From NCBI GenBank assembly GCA_028714035.1, contig JAQTNA010000012.1, positions 25,857-89,856 of the forward strand: a stretch of DNA of 64,000 nt. Reading direction: 5' to 3'. A program made the translations under genes and the position numbers. This DNA comes from Rhodocyclaceae bacterium. Lineage in GTDB: Bacteria; Pseudomonadota; Gammaproteobacteria; Burkholderiales; Rhodocyclaceae. The notes beneath the pieces were generated by a model, which searched no databases, was not told the DNA's origin, and was given only the letters and a program-made list of their open reading frames with translations. Numbering within the stretch: position 1 is the first letter of the stretch; the number at the start of each line of letters is the position of its first letter. Shown here piece after piece: positions 8,880 to 19,188 of this stretch.

Positions 8880-11092
8880 TACTGACCTCCCAGTTTATTC
8901 AGTTCGCCTTTCAGACCACGAAGCCGGAAACTAAGCAGCCGAGGATCCGCCGCACTCGGCCGAATTGCAGCCTTACGCCCACAAAGCTCCAACTTGCTGA
9001 CACCCGTCGGCACATCCAATACCACGCTAAAGTTCGTCCACTCCCCGGATCGAAGACTAATAGAGCGGAGCACACGTCCACCGGCAGAGACAACCAAGGT
9101 ATCCTCAGGATGAATCGAGTTAACCTCCCCGGAAACCGAGACCCTCAATGACTCCTGGCGGAAATTCTCGACCTCCACCACAGTCCCACCACCAGACCAC
9201 GACCAAGCCTCGTCGCCAGTACCTTCCAAGGGGTAAAACCCTTGAGAAAGCCTTACCTGCACCGGAGCGACATGAATTGGCTCCGTGCCGATCGCGACGA
9301 TCAGTTGGTCCAAGAATATCGGCTGCTCAGACGAAACATTCACCTTGGTGCTGCGCGCCCCAACATCACCCGGCAAACGTAGCGAGAACATCCTTTCGTC
9401 AGCAACCGCGTTAACAGAAATACCATTCACGCTCATTGAAGGCACTCCATTCCTGGCGCCGGAAAAGAAGCCGTTCAACACCCTCCCTCCAATATGGGGA
9501 ACGGCATATATAGAGAACGTTTTCGCGAATCGTCTATCGTTACCGTCGCTCCGGGCCAACACCATGTATTGTTCATCTCGATAGACGTCCTGAGTGAACG
9601 ACATGTAGTAACAGGGTTTGCCTGCCTCACAACCCTCCGTCCGAAAATCCACGGACTTCCCTACCTTGGCCTTAACATAGGCATTCCAGTATGGAGCCAA
9701 TGCCTGCGCGATCCCCCTTTGATGCGCAGGAAGACTTGGCGCATAAATAACGGCCCCTTCTGGAATAGCCCTGAACTCTTCGCTCTTCATGACAAAGTCG
9801 AACAGCTTCCATTTGCGATTTGAAAGCGCCTGATCCTGAAAATAAAATTGATTGTTAACGCCAACAGCACCCGCGACCAGAAACACCAGGCATCCAATTA
9901 AACCAACAGAGATACGTCGCCCCACATTTTGTCGAATGAAATCAGACCTACTAGCCAACGCTAGAGATAACGAAAGCACTATCGCTGCAAAAATCATGGA
10001 GTAGAACGTATACGTAAACGATCTGGATCCAATCTCGACCCATGCCTGATATTTCGACGTAAGGGCAAGCAACAAATTCACGAGAAACACCAACGCGAGC
10101 GCAACGCCTAGTGCCCTACGTATAAACGTTGTACTCAACTCTGACAGCATTGGCTTCCTAATAAACGTAACAACCAGTGCAGACGCAACAAGCGCTTTAA
10201 TAACAATCGGCAATATCAGAAACGGAGATTGCCGATACACCTCGCCGAATTTAGAAGGAAGGCCATGAAATGATAAGATAGGGAAACCATTAACCCCGTA
10301 ATAAAAAATAACCTTGAAAAAGCCGGAGACGGAGGCCCCTGTAAAACTATTGCCGTCATAGGAATGATGAGCCGCATAAACGTAACGCCAGGCAACGTAC
10401 GCCAAAAGATACGTAGCCAAACCAGCCGCAATTGGCAGAAGGAAACGCAACCGACCACGTAAGCAAGCCACGACCCCACCCGACCGGTAATTTGTTGCCG
10501 TAACTGCAAGAACCGGAAAAATAAAGGAAAATGAGACAAACACCTCAGTTCCCATTGAAAAGAAATAGAGAAGCGCCGCCGCCCACGCCTTTGATACGCT
10601 ACGAATTTCCAACGCCATGGAAAAAAGCCCAACGGACGCAAAGAAACACGCGGCGTAAAAATTGAAGATCAGGGGGTAAGACGTAAACAAATCATGGTTC
10701 CAACCGTTTTGCATGAACGCGACGATAATAGCTAACACGAGCAGTGCAAACGCAGAACTTCTAAAAACTTTCGTTATGGACCAATACACCGTGCTGAACA
10801 ACACAGCGAACCCGAAAATTTTCACACCAAACGACCAAATCGGGTCGTCGACAAGGTAGGGAATTTGAGTAATTGGAAACGATATCATGACCATAAAACG
10901 GCCAAGCGCAGCCGCCTGGAAATGCGCAGCTGGAAAAATACCGCCGAGCTGTTTAGTCACGATTGCAAGCTGAGCATCATCGTTGGTCGTATAACCCACA
11001 TAAGCAAGGGGGTAGAAAACCAACAAAACCAGAATTAGATACAACAACGCTCTAAATCGCGATATCGCAGCTGTAGTTTCGTCATTTACCAT
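8879..11092 (-). CDS. Large polytopic membrane protein, probable GT-C-type O-antigen glycosyltransferase
   Basis: 737 residues. The first 400 or so hold about ten hydrophobic segments (starting [19 protein letters not shown]), with an early acidic pair in [11 protein letters not shown] just after the first helix, where GT-C enzymes keep their catalytic Asp/Glu. The C-terminal 250 residues are soluble-looking and beta-rich, probably periplasmic. No family name is certain. Lying directly after a GtrB-like gene, it is a good candidate for the serotype-specific transferase that moves a sugar from undecaprenyl phosphate onto O-antigen. ATG at 11092 is preferred over a TTG one codon upstream. Confidence 0.6.
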   Translation of the reverse strand: MVNDETTAAISRFRALLYLILVLLVFYPLAYVGYTTNDDAQLAIVTKQLGGIFPAAHFQAAALGRFMVMISFPITQIPYLVDDPIWSFGVKIFGFAVLFSTVYWSITKVFRSSAFALLVLAIIVAFMQNGWNHDLFTSYPLIFNFYAACFFASVGLFSMALEIRSVSKAWAAALLYFFSMGTEVFVSFSFIFPVLAVTATNYRSGGVVACLRGRLRFLLPIAAGLATYLLAYVAWRYVYAAHHSYDGNSFTGASVSGFFKVIFYYGVNGFPILSFHGLPSKFGEVYRQSPFLILPIVIKALVASALVVTFIRKPMLSELSTTFIRRALGVALALVFLVNLLLALTSKYQAWVEIGSRSFTYTFYSMIFAAIVLSLSLALASRSDFIRQNVGRRISVGLIGCLVFLVAGAVGVNNQFYFQDQALSNRKWKLFDFVMKSEEFRAIPEGAVIYAPSLPAHQRGIAQALAPYWNAYVKAKVGKSVDFRTEGCEAGKPCYYMSFTQDVYRDEQYMVLARSDGNDRRFAKTFSIYAVPHIGGRVLNGFFSGARNGVPSMSVNGISVNAVADERMFSLRLPGDVGARSTKVNVSSEQPIFLDQLIVAIGTEPIHVAPVQVRLSQGFYPLEGTGDEAWSWSGGGTVVEVENFRQESLRVSVSGEVNSIHPEDTLVVSAGGRVLRSISLRSGEWTNFSVVLDVPTGVSKLELCGRKAAIRPSAADPRLLSFRLRGLKGELNKLGGQ

Positions 11093-11231
11093 CAATAGCT
11101 TCCAACAATACTTTATAAAAATCTGGATATCCGGCTAGCTTTGAAAAATTCCGGTATTCTTAAGATTGCGCATATTCGCATTTATACAACTATCAAACAA
11201 AAACTTAATCAACCGACACGGAAACATTACT

Positions 11232-12179
11232 TCAAACATCATTTCCATTACTACGCTGTATATCTTTTATAATAAACAACGGACGCCCTTTTGCCTGCAT
11301 GAACATCCTGCCAATATACTCACCGACCACACCAATCATAAACAGTTGCACCCCTCCCAAGAACAAAACAACCGACATCATGGAAGCCCAACCAGTAACG
11401 GTATTACCCCGAAAATATCCTACCACAACGAACAACATCATCAACAACGAACCAACGGAAACCAGCAGACCGATATAGGTCGATATCCGCAATGGCTTTA
11501 TCGAGAAACTGGTAATAGCATCAACCGCAAAACGAATCATTTTTGACAACGGATACTTCGTCTCACCTGCAAAACGAGGAGCCCGATCATAAGGTAATGG
11601 CTCTTGATGAAAGCCGACCCAACTGACCATACCTCGTATGAACCGATGTTCCTCCGGCATGCTATTAAGAACATCCAGCGCACGCCTGCTCATCAAGCGA
11701 AAATCCCCGGTATCACGAGGTATCTCGATATCAACCATACGGTTCAAAAGTCTATAAAACAGGTATGCCGTCGCCTTCTTGAAGACCGTTTCGCCCTCCC
11801 GACGAATTCTCTGGCCATACACGACATCGGCACCGGCGTCCATCCTCGCCATCATTTTCGGCAGCAACTCCGGTGGATCCTGGAGATCGGCATCCAGTAT
11901 AAATATGCGCTCACCTCGACATATCGACAGCCCGGCCGAAAGAGCGAGTTGATGTCCATGATTGCGGGACAAATTGACCGCAACCACATGCATGTCTTTA
12001 AGCGAAAGCTCCTGCATCAACCCCCATGTGCCATCTTTCGATCCATCATTTACGAGCACCAATTCATATTGTTCGACGTTGTTTGCCTGGCAAACAGCAC
12101 TGACGCGACGATGAAGTTCAAGCAGGCCATCTACTTCGTTGTAACAGGGCACCACAACCGAGAGCTTAATGTCATCCAT
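11232..12179 (-). CDS. gtrB: GtrB-like undecaprenyl-phosphate glycosyltransferase
   Basis: 315 residues, the GtrB/DPM1 length. GT2 domain: LSVVVPCYNEVDGL, VNDGSKDGT near residue 45, ILDADLQDPPEL near 95 with the metal-binding DxD, and RDTGDFRLMSRRAL near 160. Two C-terminal membrane helices (about residues 230-255 and 265-290) anchor it in the inner membrane. The family transfers glucose (or another sugar) from a nucleotide donor to undecaprenyl phosphate on the cytoplasmic face. In classical modules gtrA-gtrB-gtrX are contiguous; here gtrX-like follows at once but gtrA is about 8 kb away. The donor is not predictable from sequence. Confidence 0.88.
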   Translation of the reverse strand: MDDIKLSVVVPCYNEVDGLLELHRRVSAVCQANNVEQYELVLVNDGSKDGTWGLMQELSLKDMHVVAVNLSRNHGHQLALSAGLSICRGERIFILDADLQDPPELLPKMMARMDAGADVVYGQRIRREGETVFKKATAYLFYRLLNRMVDIEIPRDTGDFRLMSRRALDVLNSMPEEHRFIRGMVSWVGFHQEPLPYDRAPRFAGETKYPLSKMIRFAVDAITSFSIKPLRISTYIGLLVSVGSLLMMLFVVVGYFRGNTVTGWASMMSVVLFLGGVQLFMIGVVGEYIGRMFMQAKGRPLFIIKDIQRSNGNDV

Positions 12180-12238
12180 ATTATTCCTATATAACCAGTT
12201 TCGTTACAAATAATCTGGGATCCCATAGAAGCATGATT

Positions 12239-13219
12239 TCAGTGTGCCCGATGCCACTGAACCGCATGCTTTACGATTTCGTCCAAATCCGGATACGCGG
12301 GACTCCAACCCAATACATTGTGGGCTTGCCCGGCGTCGGCTACAAGAATGGGAGGATCTCCGGCACGCCTCTCGACCACCGCGTGGGGCACTGGCAACCC
12401 AAGCTGCCTTTCAACCGTCTCCAGAACCTGCCGAACGCTATATCCCGCGCCATTTCCAAGATTAAGTTTGAGTGAACAGCCACCCGACCGGAGATGCCGT
12501 AACGCCCTTAGGTGAGCATCCGCAAGGTCACAAACATGGATATAGTCTCGAATGCAGGTTCCATCCAATGTTGGATAATCGTTTCCGAATACTTTCAGCG
12601 ATTGACAACGCCCCAGCGCAGCGTTAATTGCAAGCGGCACTAGGTGCGTTTCTGGGCTATGCCTCTCCCCCAGGCTCCCATCTGGCTGCGCGCCAGCCGC
12701 ATTAAAATAGCGCAAACATACATGGCGGATGCCATAGGCCACTTCATAATCGGGCAACAAATTCTCGACCAGCCATTTACTGCGACCATACGGGTTTATT
12801 GGCAACTGCGGATGTGCTTCGTCGACCAAATCCGTTAAGGGCACTCCAAAAATTGCAGCGGACGAAGAGAATATAAAATTTTTGACGCCGTGTCGAGCCA
12901 TCGCGTTAAGCAAGGTAATCGTCTTACCTACATTATTATCATAATACTTAGCCGGATGCAAAACCGATTCACCAACCTGAATGAATGAGGCAAAATGCAT
13001 TACAGCGTCAAAACGCCTCTGATTAAGAATCATGTCCAGGACAGAAACATCACCCACATCACCAATATATAGTTCAGCACCTGGAATTGAATCCGAAAAC
13101 CCGGAACTCAGATCATCAAGTACGACAGGAGCCAGATTGCTATCATTGAGCAATCTAACCATATGTGAACCAATATAACCCGCGCCGCCTACAACCAATA
13201 TATTCAACTTACTCACCAT
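12239..13219 (-). CDS. galE: UDP-glucose 4-epimerase
   Basis: 326-residue extended SDR. VVGGAGYIGSHMVRLL at the N-terminus, MHFASFIQVGESV near residue 75, SSSAAIFG near 120 with the catalytic Ser, NPYGRSKW with Tyr/Lys near 145, and CIRDYIHVCDLADAH near 230: the full GalE signature set. Interconverts UDP-glucose and UDP-galactose (or the N-acetyl forms), probably supplying UDP-galactose to the O-antigen. ATG at 13219. It sits between the GT4 gene and gtrB in the same operon. AT-rich like its neighbours. Confidence 0.94.
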   Translation of the reverse strand: MVSKLNILVVGGAGYIGSHMVRLLNDSNLAPVVLDDLSSGFSDSIPGAELYIGDVGDVSVLDMILNQRRFDAVMHFASFIQVGESVLHPAKYYDNNVGKTITLLNAMARHGVKNFIFSSSAAIFGVPLTDLVDEAHPQLPINPYGRSKWLVENLLPDYEVAYGIRHVCLRYFNAAGAQPDGSLGERHSPETHLVPLAINAALGRCQSLKVFGNDYPTLDGTCIRDYIHVCDLADAHLRALRHLRSGGCSLKLNLGNGAGYSVRQVLETVERQLGLPVPHAVVERRAGDPPILVADAGQAHNVLGWSPAYPDLDEIVKHAVQWHRAH

Positions 13220-13307
13220 AATTTTAGTAAAGCAGAAACGCCTTTGCGCACGAGGAAGCCCGAAAAATCCAAAAATTTATAACCGAACAAAATTATCGTA
13301 ACAGAGA

Positions 13308-14564
13308 CTAGTCATCACTCATAACACAGGCCTCAGTCAATCTGGCATACAGTTTATCAACGCTAGCACGCCAAGTATGGCTACTCAATTCTCGACCACG
13401 ACTATCAAATGGCGGCCCAGACTTTTCTCGAGAAGCAAACTCCAGCAAGGCTTCACTCAGCGCACTGATGGAATCCAGGGAAAAGAATGCAACATTAGGC
13501 CCCGCAACCTCTCTAAACACAGGAATATCACTAGCCAAGACCGCCACTCCATTTGCCTCAGCCTCTATAATTGGAAGTCCGTACCCCTCATCAATTGAGG
13601 CAGCAATTACCGCGTCAACGTTAGAATACAACTGCTGAAGAAGCTTATCATTACAATGATCCAATATAAACAGATTCTTATTCAATAGCGGGTGTGCCAG
13701 TATTCGACGCCATAACGAGTCAGACAGCCATCCGCGTCGGCCAACGATTACAAGACAGGCGTTATTTGACTTACGCCAGATGAGATCGAAAGCATTCAAC
13801 ACGAACACGTGGTTTTTTCGTGGCTCAAGTGTTCCGACCATCAAGAAGACGGTACTCTTTTCCCAATCAATATGCGGAATTGGCGGTGCCGCCGTCTGCG
13901 CCAAGCGGTCTCCGGCCTGCGAAAAATCGGCCCCCATTGGAAAGTCATCAATAACAACATCATTCTTTGCGGTTATTGGCAACCTGGTGACAACGTCAGA
14001 TTTTACCGACTTAGAAATGCAATGATATGCATCGGTATAGTAGCCCATTATCTCCCACCAATCCCGAAATGCCGCCACCAGTCCGTCATCGAAAAACTGA
14101 GGATATTTTAACGGCAGCAAATCGTAGACCACCGCGTGTATTTTACATCCCGCTTCCCGTGCCTCTCTCAGGGCAGTCCACGGATGATAATTCCAGGTAG
14201 CGTCAGGCATTAGCAGAATATCTGTCGGAGCCGGCTGCCATCTTGTGTAATGACGCCACGGGCCTATTCCCAATTTGCGTAGTTTCGAACTCCGATCGGC
14301 GTGTGCCATAAGCAACGGAGCAATCGCACGGGCCTTCCTTTCGACCTTGTTCCAAAAGGCGGCCTTTCTGGAAAAACAACGTATATTGTGGTCAAGTTCT
14401 ATTATGCGGAAGTCCACGCCATCAAAAACAACATGCTCAACCAAGATGCCAGAACGTTCGGCGATTTCCGGCATAAGCTTCGCAATGTTGCGAACGACCC
14501 GTTGAATTCCGGTGTTGAAACCCGTCTGAACGGTCGACGTTACATCTATCAGAAGCCTGCGCAT
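13308..14564 (-). CDS. Family 4 glycosyltransferase
   Basis: 418 residues with two Rossmann-like halves. N-terminal LLIDVTSTVQTGFNTGIQRV is the acceptor-side loop of a GT4 subgroup common in rhamnan/mannan loci. The C-terminal half has VGTLEPRKNH near residue 245, VIVGRRGW near 275, and the donor-binding IAASIDEGYGLPIIEAEANG near 320, carrying the E-x7-E motif. No signal or membrane segment. Probably assembles the O-antigen backbone at the cytoplasmic face, using GDP-D-rhamnose or GDP-mannose (inference from the locus). The start at 14564 has no clear Shine-Dalgarno. The gap of about 150 bases to the upstream methyltransferase is the largest in this part of the operon. Confidence 0.88.
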   Translation of the reverse strand: MRRLLIDVTSTVQTGFNTGIQRVVRNIAKLMPEIAERSGILVEHVVFDGVDFRIIELDHNIRCFSRKAAFWNKVERKARAIAPLLMAHADRSSKLRKLGIGPWRHYTRWQPAPTDILLMPDATWNYHPWTALREAREAGCKIHAVVYDLLPLKYPQFFDDGLVAAFRDWWEIMGYYTDAYHCISKSVKSDVVTRLPITAKNDVVIDDFPMGADFSQAGDRLAQTAAPPIPHIDWEKSTVFLMVGTLEPRKNHVFVLNAFDLIWRKSNNACLVIVGRRGWLSDSLWRRILAHPLLNKNLFILDHCNDKLLQQLYSNVDAVIAASIDEGYGLPIIEAEANGVAVLASDIPVFREVAGPNVAFFSLDSISALSEALLEFASREKSGPPFDSRGRELSSHTWRASVDKLYARLTEACVMSDD

Positions 14565-14711
14565 GCCACCCTCAAATCAATCAAAATCGCTCCGGTTGTC
14601 TTTCGCCGCATCGCTTTGGGAGCACGTCTCGGCTCGTCCAGCTAGCCGCCCATGTTCCGAAATTGTATCAGCATATCCTCCCCACACACCCCGGGGCCGG
14701 GAGAGCCTTCT

Positions 14712-15677
14712 TCAACACCGGTCCTTCGATACCAAGCGGCTTATCCACCGCAGAGGGGCCGTAAGGCGCCAAGATCGACTGGCCTTGATCATTATCAACT
14801 CGGCCTGGGCGTCAAAGGCTCTGGCGTCTGTAGCCCTAGCACGATCTTCCGCTAGCCTGGCCTTCTCTAGCGCCTCTTGCGCTTTGGATTCTGCCCGGGA
14901 GGTACTTTCGGCAACACGAGCCAACGTGGCTTCCAACGCGCCATTCCAACGATTCATCAGTTGATCCAGGCTCAAGCCATATTCCCGCGCGAACGGCTCG
15001 TTGAGCAGCGCCAAAACATCTTCCGAGGCATGTTTTTGTGCGATGACGGAGAAATCGGGACTGGCGCCGCCGATTACATCCTGTAGCGAGACGAACTCCT
15101 TGTTCGCAAGCTCCTGCGACTCCTGAAGCCGCAGGGTCTTGACCCGAGCGAACCCGCTGTACTCCGCCAGGAAGGAAAGCAGCGCCGGCGGCAAAGGGCG
15201 AAGATGGCTCGGATCAAGGTAAAAATTCTGGGTACTGACCAGAATATTCTCGGGATTCGGCGTTTCCATGATCAGGAGACCGCCCGGTTTGAGTACTCGG
15301 AGTGCCTGGGAAACCAGCGTTCTCAACTGGTCGAACGAAACGTGTTCGACTACATGAAAGGCCGAGACGACCAGTTGACTCTCGCCCGGCAATGTCGAAA
15401 GCCGTGCAATGGCGTCCCCCTTTTCAACCGTCAAGCCCAAGCCGTGGCAAGCGTCGAGCATGCCCTGATCAAGGTCAATCCCCAAAGCGCTTATGCCGGC
15501 CGCCTTCAATATTTCCAGCCACTCGCCCCGGCCGCATCCGAGGTCGACGGCTGGGGCTTCGGGATACGCTACGCGCAAGGGCTCAATGAACGGCAGGTAG
15601 ACCGCGAGCCGGCTCTTGATGAGTGCGCGGGAACCACGGTAGCGAGCCTCAAAAGCCCGGTAGAAGTCGTCACTCAT
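14712..15677 (-). CDS. SAM-dependent methyltransferase with C-terminal coiled coil (chain-capping candidate)
   Basis: 321 residues. Residues about 45-165 form a class I methyltransferase: VDLGCGRGEWLEIL (motif I), ALGIDLDQGM (motif II), VVSAFHVVEHV and VLKPGGLLIMETP. Residues about 245-300 are Ala/Glu/Arg-rich heptads typical of coiled coil, and the tail SRSWRLTAPLR is shared with many surface-polysaccharide enzymes. It starts at 15677 with an ATGA overlap of the wzt stop. Methyltransferase plus coiled coil beside wzm-wzt parallels E. coli WbdD, which methylates the chain end and sets length; here there is no kinase domain. Inference: it methylates the non-reducing terminus recognised by the Wzt C-terminal domain. 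Confidence 0.82.
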   Translation of the reverse strand: MSDDFYRAFEARYRGSRALIKSRLAVYLPFIEPLRVAYPEAPAVDLGCGRGEWLEILKAAGISALGIDLDQGMLDACHGLGLTVEKGDAIARLSTLPGESQLVVSAFHVVEHVSFDQLRTLVSQALRVLKPGGLLIMETPNPENILVSTQNFYLDPSHLRPLPPALLSFLAEYSGFARVKTLRLQESQELANKEFVSLQDVIGGASPDFSVIAQKHASEDVLALLNEPFAREYGLSLDQLMNRWNGALEATLARVAESTSRAESKAQEALEKARLAEDRARATDARAFDAQAELIMIKASRSWRLTAPLRWISRLVSKDRC

Positions 15678-16894
15678 ACGGAACACCGCACGACGGGAGG
15701 AATCCAGGCCACGCCCACGAATGGATGTTTGTCCATATTGATCACGTTAAACACCAAGGCGCGATCCTTCCATTCATAGTTCCTGGAAATATGAGTGTCG
15801 TCCGCATGCAAGGCCACCGTAATGGAGTACGTACCCGGACCAAGGTTGGCCTGAAAATCGAAGTCGTACTCGATGACGTCACCGCACAGCAGATTTTCCT
15901 TCATCTGCTCATGGTGGTACGTATTGGTGCCAAAGACCGGCTGACCGAGACGGTCCTTTATCATGTAGCCGACGACCAGCTTCGGCACCCTCGCATTACA
16001 GACTGCGACGACTTTCAGACGAACCGCCTGCCCGACGTTCACAACCTCCAAAGGCTGCCCTTGCGCACTCTGCAGAGCAATATCGCGCACCGCAACTTCG
16101 CCATTCCCGGAGATGGTCTGAACCTTTCCGTCGCGGCTTACCTCTTGCGTAATCCTCTGATTCTGGCGGTCGGCCAACATGGCATTATAGTAGTCCATCA
16201 CCGCTTCCGGCTGCCCTTCGAGGGCAACCGCCCCTTGGGCGAGCAGGATCGCGCGGTCACAGATGGACTGGATGGCAGCCTTGTCGTGGGACACGAGCAG
16301 CAGGGTCGTGCCAAGCTTCCTGAATTCGCGGATGCGCTCGAAGCTCTTGTGCTGGAAATACGCATCCCCCACGGAGAGCGCTTCGTCCACGATCAAAATA
16401 TCGGGCCGAAGCGCAGTCGCGAGGCTGAAGGCCAGCCGCACCTGCATGCCGCTGGAGTACACCCGGACCGGCTTGTCAATATAATCACCGATCTCGGCAA
16501 ACGCCTCGATATCCGGCATCAGCCTGGCGATCTCTTCGCCTTGCAGGCCGAGCAATTGCCCTGCCATGAATACGTTTTGCCTGCCGGTAAAATCCGGGTG
16601 GAAGCCCATGCCGAGTTCAAGCAACGCCGCCACCCGGCCTTCCATATGCACCGCGCCGGTCGTCGGCTGCACCGTCCCCGTGATGAGCTTGAGCAGCGTG
16701 CTTTTGCCGGCACCGTTCATGCCGATGATGCCGACCGCTTCGCCCGGTGCCACCTGGAAGTTGATGTCCTGCAATATCCACTTCAGACTATGGCGTGGAC
16801 CGGTCCAGGGGGAAACCCACTCCGCCAGGCGGGACCACCTGGTGGGATATTGCCGGTAGGCCTTGCCCAGATTGGTGACGGCGATTGTACCCAT
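15674..16894 (-). CDS. wzt: O-antigen ABC transporter ATPase with C-terminal glycan-binding domain
   Basis: 406 residues. The first 240 form the ABC domain: Walker A GMNGAGKST, Q-loop region, signature YSSGM, Walker B ILIVDEAL and the switch His in LVSHD. Residues about 260-406 form an extra beta-rich domain (GEVAVRDIAL ... GTYSITVALHADDTHIS) like the carbohydrate-binding domain of Wzt from O8/O9a systems, which recognises the modified chain end before export. It overlaps wzm by one base upstream (TGATG) and the methyltransferase by four bases downstream. Energises export of lipid-linked O-antigen across the inner membrane. Confidence 0.95.
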   Translation of the reverse strand: MGTIAVTNLGKAYRQYPTRWSRLAEWVSPWTGPRHSLKWILQDINFQVAPGEAVGIIGMNGAGKSTLLKLITGTVQPTTGAVHMEGRVAALLELGMGFHPDFTGRQNVFMAGQLLGLQGEEIARLMPDIEAFAEIGDYIDKPVRVYSSGMQVRLAFSLATALRPDILIVDEALSVGDAYFQHKSFERIREFRKLGTTLLLVSHDKAAIQSICDRAILLAQGAVALEGQPEAVMDYYNAMLADRQNQRITQEVSRDGKVQTISGNGEVAVRDIALQSAQGQPLEVVNVGQAVRLKVVAVCNARVPKLVVGYMIKDRLGQPVFGTNTYHHEQMKENLLCGDVIEYDFDFQANLGPGTYSITVALHADDTHISRNYEWKDRALVFNVINMDKHPFVGVAWIPPVVRCSV

Positions 16895-17691
16895 CAGAGT
16901 TCGTCCACCATTTCACCGGCGTGACGCCTGAAGAGTGCGAGACCCAAGGTACAGAGCAGCATGGCCAACCCGGCCGTAAGGCCCAGGGTGGACCACACAG
17001 GCGGGCTGCCCTTTAGCAGGATTCCCTGGTACGCGGTCACCAGAGGCGTCATGGGGTTGTAGGCAAGCAAGCCCCTGGCCCATACGGGGAGAGTCTCCAT
17101 GGGATAGACGATGGGCGTGAGCCAGAACCAGAACTGCAGGACGATGCCGAAGAATTGCCCCACGTCACGGAAGAACACGTTGAGGACGCCGAGTACCATG
17201 CCCAGGCCAATGGCAAACGTCATCTGCAACAGAAGGACGGGGAACAAGGCCAGGTAAGGCCACCCGGGAAAGTTTCCGGAAAACACCAGAAACGCGGTAA
17301 ACAACCCGAAGATGATGACGAAGTTAAGGAAAGCGCTGAGGACCACGATGATCGGCAGGCATATCCTCGGGAAACTCAGTTTTTTCAATAAATTGGCATT
17401 ATCCAGAAAGACGGTCTGAGCTCGCCCGACGATTTCTGCAAACAGGCCCCAGGTCAGCGTTCCGGCGCAAAGGAAGATGCTATAGGCGAACGTCCCGGAA
17501 AGGCCGGGTAGCCGGGCCTGCATGACCTGGGAAAAGATGAGGGTAAATACCAGGATCTGGGCCAAAGGCTGAAGCACCAACCACGCGGCGCCCAGCATGG
17601 AATTGCGATAGCGCGAGGCGAACTCACGCTTCACGCTGCCGATGACAAAGCCGCGGTAGCGATAGATACTGGCGATCAGGGAAGAAATCAT
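16894..17691 (-). CDS. wzm: O-antigen ABC transporter permease
   Basis: 265 residues from ATG at 17691; a longer in-frame ATG at 17799 would add a polar 36-residue leader not usual for Wzm, so the shorter start is preferred. VKREFASRYRNSMLGAAW precedes the first helix and is a Wzm/TagG hallmark. About six membrane spans follow, with NPMTPLVTAYQGILLKG near the last pair. Forms the transmembrane channel with Wzt. The stop overlaps the wzt start. The manB stop is 118 bases upstream of 17691. Confidence 0.93.
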   Translation of the reverse strand: MISSLIASIYRYRGFVIGSVKREFASRYRNSMLGAAWLVLQPLAQILVFTLIFSQVMQARLPGLSGTFAYSIFLCAGTLTWGLFAEIVGRAQTVFLDNANLLKKLSFPRICLPIIVVLSAFLNFVIIFGLFTAFLVFSGNFPGWPYLALFPVLLLQMTFAIGLGMVLGVLNVFFRDVGQFFGIVLQFWFWLTPIVYPMETLPVWARGLLAYNPMTPLVTAYQGILLKGSPPVWSTLGLTAGLAMLLCTLGLALFRRHAGEMVDEL

Positions 17692-17808
17692 GAAGTGAAC
17701 CGGGGCGCGTCTTGAAGGATGTGCACGACTTCTCGGGTTGAGCATCGAAGCAAACGATCCAGCGAAAATGGTTAGCCTCTCGGGAGTGAAGCTCACCATT
17801 ACCCGTTC

Positions 17809-19188
17809 TCAGGCTTCACACCCTCCCTGCTTTCGTATGAGTTGTTTCAGCAGGGAAAGCCGTTTTTCCAGTTCTTCGGTATCCCCACGTGTTTCCACAT
17901 TCAGCCTCAGCAGGGGCTCGGTATTGGACGCCCTCAGATTGAAGCGCCAAGTGCCGAATTCCAGGCTGACGCCATCCGTATCGTCCAGTCCGGGGTTCTC
18001 GCCGGAAAAATATCCCGCCACTTCCGCCATCGCGCCCTTGGCGTCCGGCACCCGGAAATTGATTTCTCCGCTGCACGGAAACGCCGCGATGCGGTCCGCC
18101 ACCAGTTGGGAGAGCTTCTGCCCCTTGCGGGACAGCAGTTCCGCTACCAGCAACCAGGGAATCATGCCGCTGTCGCAATAGCCGAAATCGCGGAAATAGT
18201 GGTGGGCGCTCATTTCGCCGCCGTAGATGGCGTTCTCGGCGCGCATGCGTTCCTTGATGAAGGCATGGCCCGTCTTGCTCTGGATCGGAATCCCTCCGGC
18301 CCGCTCCACCATGTCAATGGTGTTCCAGGTCAAACGCGGATCATGGATGATTTTCTCACCCGGATGCTTGGCCAGGAAGGCTTCCGCAAGAAGCCCCACG
18401 ATGTAGTACCCCTCGATGAATTCACCGTTCTCGTCGAACAGGAAGCAGCGATCGAAATCCCCATCCCAGGCGATGCCCATGTCGGCGCCGGACTGACGGA
18501 CGGCATCGGCGGTCGCGGCCCGGTTCTCCGGCAGCAGGGGATTGGGAATGCCATTCGGAAAACTGCCGTCGGGCGCATGATGAACCTTGATGAAGCTTAT
18601 CGGCACCCGCAGTTCGGCAAAACGAGCCTCGATGGCATCCAGCACATGTCCTGCGGCCCCGTTCCCCGCGTTCACCACCAGTTTCATCGGCGCCAGGGCA
18701 GGGGCATCCAGATAGCCCAGGAGGTGGCTCACGTAATCTTCGAGGATGGACAGGATGCTGAGTTCGCCCTTACGCGAAGCGGCTTGAAAGGAATTGATTT
18801 CAGCCAGACGCTGAATGTCCCGTAGCCCCGAGTCGCCGCTGATCGGGCGCGCGCCTCGCGCCACCAGTTTCATGCCGTTGTAGTCCATGGGGTTGTGACT
18901 GGCGGTCACCTCGATGGCGCCATCCACGTCCAGGTGGAAGGCGGCGAAATACACCTCCTCCGTCCCTGTCATGCCGAGATCAAGCACATCGGCACCCGCG
19001 TCCATGAGCCCTCGGGCCAGCGCATTCTTGAGCGCCTCGCTGGTCAGCCGAACGTCCCCTCCGACCGCCACCCGGTTCGCCCCCAGATATTGGGTAAACG
19101 CGCGGCCGATCCGGTAGGCAACGTCTTCATTCAGTTCCGCGCCCAGTTTGCCGCGGATATCGTAAGCCTTGAAGCAGGAGAGGGTCAT
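17809..19188 (-). CDS. manB: Phosphomannomutase (phosphohexomutase family)
   Basis: 459 residues, the AlgC/ManB length. N-terminal [11 protein letters not shown], active-site [11 protein letters not shown] with the phosphoserine near residue 97, metal-binding DGDFDRC near 240, sugar-binding [10 protein letters not shown] near 322 and the C-terminal phosphate-binding [11 protein letters not shown] near 420. Converts mannose-6-phosphate to mannose-1-phosphate for ManC. Some homologues also act on glucose-6-phosphate, which could supply glucose-1-phosphate to RfbF. ATG overlaps the manC stop by one base. Confidence 0.93.
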   Translation of the reverse strand: MTLSCFKAYDIRGKLGAELNEDVAYRIGRAFTQYLGANRVAVGGDVRLTSEALKNALARGLMDAGADVLDLGMTGTEEVYFAAFHLDVDGAIEVTASHNPMDYNGMKLVARGARPISGDSGLRDIQRLAEINSFQAASRKGELSILSILEDYVSHLLGYLDAPALAPMKLVVNAGNGAAGHVLDAIEARFAELRVPISFIKVHHAPDGSFPNGIPNPLLPENRAATADAVRQSGADMGIAWDGDFDRCFLFDENGEFIEGYYIVGLLAEAFLAKHPGEKIIHDPRLTWNTIDMVERAGGIPIQSKTGHAFIKERMRAENAIYGGEMSAHHYFRDFGYCDSGMIPWLLVAELLSRKGQKLSQLVADRIAAFPCSGEINFRVPDAKGAMAEVAGYFSGENPGLDDTDGVSLEFGTWRFNLRASNTEPLLRLNVETRGDTEELEKRLSLLKQLIRKQGGCEA

